From Ferroplasmaceae archaeon UBA567 (lineage in GTDB: Archaea > Thermoplasmatota > Thermoplasmata > Thermoplasmatales > Thermoplasmataceae), in contig DAUP01000107.1 of the NCBI GenBank assembly GCA_002505185.1, positions 2,327 through 10,890 of the forward strand: a stretch of 8,564 bases of DNA, written 5' to 3'. A program made the translations under genes and the position numbers. The notes under the pieces were generated by a model. The model was not told the DNA's origin and ran no database searches. It worked only from the letters and a program-made list of their open reading frames with translations. Position 1 is the stretch's first letter, and each line of letters begins with the position of its first letter. Shown here piece after piece: positions 5,988 through 8,564 of the stretch.

Positions 5988-6101
5988 ATGGATATAAGCA
6001 CAAAGAAGGTAAGAATAGTAAGATATGGCAGGGAATTGAGGATTACTACACAATTCCTCCCCACCCTTTTGCATGGTGTTTTCTCGGAGGGAGCAAGATG
6101 A
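5988..6101 (+). CDS. Putative 37-aa upstream ORF coupled to the epimerase gene
   Basis: The frame starts MDISTKKVRIVRYGRELRIT and ends in TGA at 6099-6101, overlapping the epimerase ATG at 6098 (ATGA). Its ATG has a strong SD, unlike the in-frame ATG at 5907 and TTG at 5889 further up, which would give 64 or 70 residues. The peptide is basic with no recognised domain, and I infer a cis-acting leader ORF rather than a stable protein. Its translation would run through the hairpin that can hide the epimerase SD and end on the epimerase start, so the two are probably coupled. The second half (QFLPTLLHGVFSEGAR) resembles, from memory, spurious peptides read from IS200/IS605 ends, which is the main reason for caution. 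Confidence 0.4.
   Translation: MDISTKKVRIVRYGRELRITTQFLPTLLHGVFSEGAR
6031..6058 (+). promoter_or_regulatory. Hairpin GGAATTG/CAATTCC (possible anti-anti-SD)
   Basis: GGAATTG (6032-6038) pairs perfectly with CAATTCC (6051-6057) around a 12-base loop; G6031 and T6058 can add a wobble pair. The 3' arm overlaps the segment that can pair with the epimerase SD, so this fold would free the SD. Confidence 0.45.
6051..6092 (-). mobile_element. Possible remnant of an IS200/IS605-type end
   Basis: Read on the minus strand, CCGAGAAAACACC, a short loop and GGGTGGGGAGGAATTG resemble the hairpin end that follows tnpB in many archaeal IS200/IS605-type elements, as I remember it. Here the stem is degenerate and no tnpA or tnpB lies next to it; the tnpB side would fall in the epimerase gene. 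It may be a decayed or solo end, or chance similarity. Confidence 0.25.
6054..6092 (+). promoter_or_regulatory. SD-hiding hairpin of epimerase gene
   Basis: TTCCTCC (6054-6060) can pair with GGAGGGA (6086-6092), seven pairs with one wobble, burying the epimerase SD. Inside it CACC (6062-6065) pairs with GGTG (6075-6078). The outer 5' arm shares 6054-6057 with the upstream hairpin, so the two folds are exclusive. Confidence 0.45.
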
Positions 6102-6901
6102 AAATGGAATATAATGGTTTCACTGGAAGTTTTGATTCCAAGGGGGCATATCTTGAATATCTGGAGAAGGATGGAATAGACCTGATCAGAAAAAGCCCGG
6201 ATGGCAACAGCACACATGGAGGGGCTGCCGTTTTATTTCCATTTGGAAACCGTGTGAGGAATGCCGAATATACATATGATAACAGGAATTACCAGCTTCC
6301 CCGTAATGATGGGAAAAATAGCATACATGGACTGGTCAGGGATCTCATATTTGATTCCATCGAAGGTGATAATTATATTGAGTTTTCAAGGCATTTACAG
6401 TCCGATTCATATCCAGGAGAAGCAGAAATAAAGATCAGATATGAATTCAGCGAGAATTCATTTGAAACAACTTTTTGTGTGAAATCACTCACTGGTAAGA
6501 TCCCGGTAGAAATAGGTTTCCATCCATATTTCAGCATAGATGGGGCATATTCCATAGCATATTCTGGAACAATGAAAAAGTTAAATTATTCAGATAAATA
6601 TTTTCCTGATGGCACTACTACCACTGTAAACTATAATGGAAAGGAAATTAATAATATGAAACTGGATAACTGCTTTTATCTCAATTCACCTATAAGCATG
6701 AGGGATAAAACACATTCTGTTACCATAATCAGGAAAAACATGCCGTATATTGTAATTTATAATGGTGAACATGCAGGAAATAATGCTGTAGCAATTGAAC
6801 CAATGACAGGTGCCCCTGATGCATACCACAATGGAATTGGAATTCTATCTCTGGACAAGGGCAATGATTTCAAATGCGCATATTCCATAGAAGTTTCATA
6901 A
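6098..6901 (+). CDS. Aldose 1-epimerase (galactose mutarotase family)
   Basis: A 267-residue cytosolic enzyme that interconverts alpha and beta anomers of aldoses. Family landmarks are all present: Arg52 in FPFGNRV, His77 in NSIHGLV, His142 in GFHPYF (the likely acid), Asp190 in KLDNCFY (substrate contact) and Glu234 in AIEPMTGAPDAYHNG (the likely base). Length is a little short of the 290-350 residues of classical GalM, as in compact prokaryotic YeaD/LacX-type members. The ATG has a strong SD (GGAGG 6086-6090); a second in-frame ATG two codons later is less likely. It is the only full-length gene here with a clear SD and long leader, and its start overlaps the stop of a 37-codon ORF. The following dehydrogenase and sugar porter suggest it supplies the right hexose anomer for oxidation. 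Confidence 0.92.
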   Translation: MKMEYNGFTGSFDSKGAYLEYLEKDGIDLIRKSPDGNSTHGGAAVLFPFGNRVRNAEYTYDNRNYQLPRNDGKNSIHGLVRDLIFDSIEGDNYIEFSRHLQSDSYPGEAEIKIRYEFSENSFETTFCVKSLTGKIPVEIGFHPYFSIDGAYSIAYSGTMKKLNYSDKYFPDGTTTTVNYNGKEINNMKLDNCFYLNSPISMRDKTHSVTIIRKNMPYIVIYNGEHAGNNAVAIEPMTGAPDAYHNGIGILSLDKGNDFKCAYSIEVS

Positions 6902-6944
6902 AAGCTTTCATAGTATTTTCCACGAATATTTAAAATATAGCATA

Positions 6945-6952
6945 TATTTATA
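6945..6952 (+). promoter_or_regulatory. TATA box of sugar dehydrogenase gene
   Basis: TATTTATA in the 71-base gap after the epimerase gene. Its centre is about 25 bases before TTG 6973 and 33 before ATG 6982. A second A+T-rich TATA-like stretch lies at about 6926-6937. The gene probably has its own promoter even if some epimerase transcripts read through. Confidence 0.5.
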
Positions 6953-6981
6953 TCATTAATTAGATTGATTTATTGACAGAA

Positions 6982-7767
6982 ATGAACAACATGGATTTAA
7001 CTGGAAGAATCGCCCTTGTCACCGGTGCAAGTGGAGGAATAGGAAAGGCTATTGCTATCACTTTAGCATCTGCAGGAGCAGCAGTAGCTGTACATTATGG
7101 TCGCAATCAAACGGCGGCAGATGAGGTTGTCAGTGAAATTACTGAAAATAAAGGCAAGGCAAAGGCATTCAGTGCGGATGTTTCTGATCCGGATGCAGTG
7201 CAGAAAATGTTTCTTGAGATAGACTCATCTTTGGGCAGTGTTGACATCTTAGTGAATTCGGCAGGAATAGATGGAGTACGGTCACTCCTGGGAGAAGACA
7301 GAATAGAAGACTGGAAACGTGTAATATCAATAAATCTTTACGGACCATATTTCTGTTCCAGAATGGCTGTCCAGAGAATGGAAAAGAAACGTAGTGGGGT
7401 AATAATTAATATTACATCTGACCACGTAGACATACCATGGGAAGGATACAGCGCTTACTGCAGTTCAAAGGCAGGGCTTGATATGCTTACAAAAACGCTG
7501 GCCCAGGAAACTGCTGACAAAGGGATCAGAGTTATTTCAATTGCGCCAGGAGCAATAAAAACTGGAATAAATAAATCTGTGTGGGAAGATCCTGAAATGC
7601 TAAGGGATTTGGATAAAAAAATAGCCATGGGAGTTCCCGGAGAGTCCCAAGATGTTGCCAATGCGGTATTATTCGCTGCCAGTGACATGGCAAAGTACAT
7701 GACCGGAACTACTATAGTTGTTGATGGTGGAATGCTGATATATCCGGATTTCAGGCATGGAGGATGA
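6982..7767 (+). CDS. SDR-family glucose 1-dehydrogenase-like enzyme
   Basis: A 261-residue classical short-chain dehydrogenase, probably oxidising an aldose such as glucose to its 1,5-lactone with NAD(P). The Rossmann motif is TGASGGIG (14-21), with NSAG at 92-95 instead of NNAG. The catalytic residues Asn118, Ser146, Tyr159 and Lys163 (YCSSK) are intact. HYGRN after the second strand (Arg41) suggests NADP use. The segment IPWEGYSAY and the tail DGGMLIYPDFRHGG closely recall the Bacillus glucose dehydrogenase tail, which is why I favour glucose over other SDR substrates. I use ATG 6982; TTG 6973 fits a leaderless start from the TATA box and ATG 6991 (MDLTG) matches many homologues, so the N terminus is uncertain by three residues either way. 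Mutarotase and sugar porter neighbours support a sugar role. Confidence 0.85.
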   Translation: MNNMDLTGRIALVTGASGGIGKAIAITLASAGAAVAVHYGRNQTAADEVVSEITENKGKAKAFSADVSDPDAVQKMFLEIDSSLGSVDILVNSAGIDGVRSLLGEDRIEDWKRVISINLYGPYFCSRMAVQRMEKKRSGVIINITSDHVDIPWEGYSAYCSSKAGLDMLTKTLAQETADKGIRVISIAPGAIKTGINKSVWEDPEMLRDLDKKIAMGVPGESQDVANAVLFAASDMAKYMTGTTIVVDGGMLIYPDFRHGG

Positions 7768-7789
7768 ACCGTTTTAAAATATAAGGATA

Positions 7790-7795
7790 TTTTTT
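7790..7795 (+). terminator. T-run terminator after sugar dehydrogenase
   Basis: A T6 run 22 bases after the stop at 7767, in the 73-base gap between convergent genes. Confidence 0.4.
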
Positions 7796-7816
7796 AGAAA
7801 TATTATCAATTTATTT

Positions 7817-7824
7817 AAAAAAAA
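7817..7824 (-). terminator. T-run terminator after sugar porter gene
   Basis: An A8 run on the plus strand, a T8 tract on the minus strand, 17 bases beyond the porter stop codon. It lies in the same convergent gap as the dehydrogenase terminator. Confidence 0.4.
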
Positions 7825-7840
7825 TAGAGTTTATAAAAAA

Positions 7841-8564
7841 TTATTTGTTTCCGGCATTTGGGGATTTTCCAGATTCTGCAGCATTTTTCACATCTTTTAA
7901 CTGGTTCTTCTCAAACATATCATTAATTTCTTCTACCGATTTGTTTTTCGTTTCCGGCATTATAAAGTAGAAGGTGATTACAGCCATTATTGAGAGTATT
8001 CCAAATACAGCCATTGTATATCCAAGCCCTATGTCAATATGCATAACAGGGAATAACTCTATAATTGCAAAATTAGAAATCCAGTCAACCACGGCTATGA
8101 GAGAGGCATACAGCCCCCTATACTGAGTTGGGAAATATTCTCCCTGTATTAACCACCCCGTTCCACCAACGCCGAAAGCAAAGAATACAATGAATCCTGC
8201 AAATCCTATGAGTAATCCTATTTCTATATGGGAAAGGTAGAGTACTGTCCCAAGTATATCAAAAAATGCCATGCCAGCATACCCAAGAAGTCCAAGAGAC
8301 CGTCTACCGTAGGAGTCTATAAGCCTGAATCCTATAAGGGTTGCCAGTACGTTAATTATGGCCAGGATCGAAGATGCTTCAATACCAAAAACAGCATTGG
8401 AGAGATACGTGCCTGACGTAGAGCCAAATATATGAAGGTTTGCAATAACTGTGGGGCCATAATAGAAAGGAATATTTATACCGGTAATTTGCTGGAACAT
8501 CATGAAAAGAGCAACTATGACAAAAGCTCTTTTTATTCCAGGGGTAGCCTTCATCTTTGTTTCC
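7841..8564 (-). CDS. MFS sugar porter, C-terminal half (5' end outside window)
   Basis: The frame stays open to the window edge (codons for E-T-K precede the internal Met at 8554), so the start lies outside. The visible 240 residues, numbered from that Met, are the second six-helix half of a sugar porter of the inner membrane. TM7 carries the sugar-binding FQQITGIN (20-27), the TM8-9 loop has RLIDSYGRR, TM10 ends in the loop GEYFPTQYRG (138-147), and TM12 is followed by the family signature PETKNKSVEEI (200-210) and a charged cytosolic tail ending SPNAGNK. Hydrophobic stretches at about 10-33, 54-77, 87-106, 110-135, 147-169 and 176-199 fit TM7-TM12. It probably imports a hexose or pentose by proton symport, easily driven in an acidophile. 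It converges on the sugar dehydrogenase gene. Confidence 0.92.
   Translation of the reverse strand, partial: ETKMKATPGIKRAFVIVALFMMFQQITGINIPFYYGPTVIANLHIFGSTSGTYLSNAVFGIEASSILAIINVLATLIGFRLIDSYGRRSLGLLGYAGMAFFDILGTVLYLSHIEIGLLIGFAGFIVFFAFGVGGTGWLIQGEYFPTQYRGLYASLIAVVDWISNFAIIELFPVMHIDIGLGYTMAVFGILSIMAVITFYFIMPETKNKSVEEINDMFEKNQLKDVKNAAESGKSPNAGNK

Larger units (their letters stand above)
5653..6097. other. 445-base region between oxidoreductase and epimerase genes
   Basis: The first part (about 5653-5780) holds a T5 run at 5698-5702 that could end the oxidoreductase transcript, plus the doubtful minus-strand ORF. From the TATA box at 5791 onward it is the epimerase leader, with two short ORFs and several hairpins described separately. 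I see no tRNA, rRNA or CRISPR repeat in it, and no complete transposase gene. Confidence 0.6.

Noticed and set aside
5867..6217. Minus-strand 116-codon ORF across the epimerase leader
   Set aside because: It runs into the well-supported epimerase gene, has a biased Phe/Ile/Cys-rich composition and no promoter; I treat it as a shadow.
1..8564. CRISPR arrays, tRNA or rRNA genes
   Set aside because: No regularly spaced repeats, no tRNA T-arm pattern and no rRNA-like stretch were seen on reading both strands by eye.

Overview
The window looks like chromosomal DNA of an A+T-rich acidophilic archaeon, most likely of the Thermoplasmatales (Ferroplasma / Acidiplasma / Cuniculiplasma / Picrophilus type). 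Arg is mostly AGA/AGG and Ile often ATA. Archaeal TATA boxes sit about 22-27 bases upstream of most chosen start codons, which implies mostly leaderless mRNAs. The gene content (sugar porter, aldose mutarotase, sugar dehydrogenase, molybdenum hydroxylase large subunit, class III CoA-transferase) suits an organism that oxidises free sugars. The lineage is inferred from these signs only; no rRNA gene is present.

Layout: 1-102 is the 3' tail of an unidentified + strand gene that overlaps the end of an aldo/keto reductase (96-1058, -). A small orphan gene (1132-1314, +) diverges from the reductase and converges on a CaiB/BaiF-type CoA-transferase (1324-2523, -). The latter diverges from msrA (2613-3143, +). 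An unidentified 109-residue gene (3160-3489, -) separates msrA from a molybdopterin-binding aldehyde/xanthine oxidoreductase large subunit (3571-5652, +). After a 445-base region (5653-6097) come an aldose 1-epimerase (6098-6901, +), an SDR-type glucose 1-dehydrogenase-like enzyme (6982-7767, +) and the C-terminal half of an MFS sugar porter (7841-8564, -, cut by the window end).

The right half reads as a sugar module: the porter imports a hexose, the mutarotase interconverts anomers, and the dehydrogenase oxidises the sugar to an aldonolactone. The molybdenum hydroxylase could oxidise an aldehyde such as glyceraldehyde, as in the non-phosphorylative Entner-Doudoroff route of related archaea. 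This link is inference from neighbourhood and family knowledge.

The most unusual part is the roughly 280-base leader of the epimerase gene, in a window where genes otherwise appear leaderless. It has its own TATA box, a leaderless 10-codon ORF whose stop lies in a palindrome, and three overlapping hairpins that cannot all form. It then has a Shine-Dalgarno (SD) site inside a small hairpin, a 37-codon ORF ending on the epimerase start in an ATGA overlap, and a second SD that can pair with an anti-SD segment. That anti-SD segment can instead pair upstream. This is the layout of a translational switch. The same segment also resembles, from memory, the hairpin end of IS200/IS605-type elements, so a domesticated or decayed transposon end is the main rival explanation.
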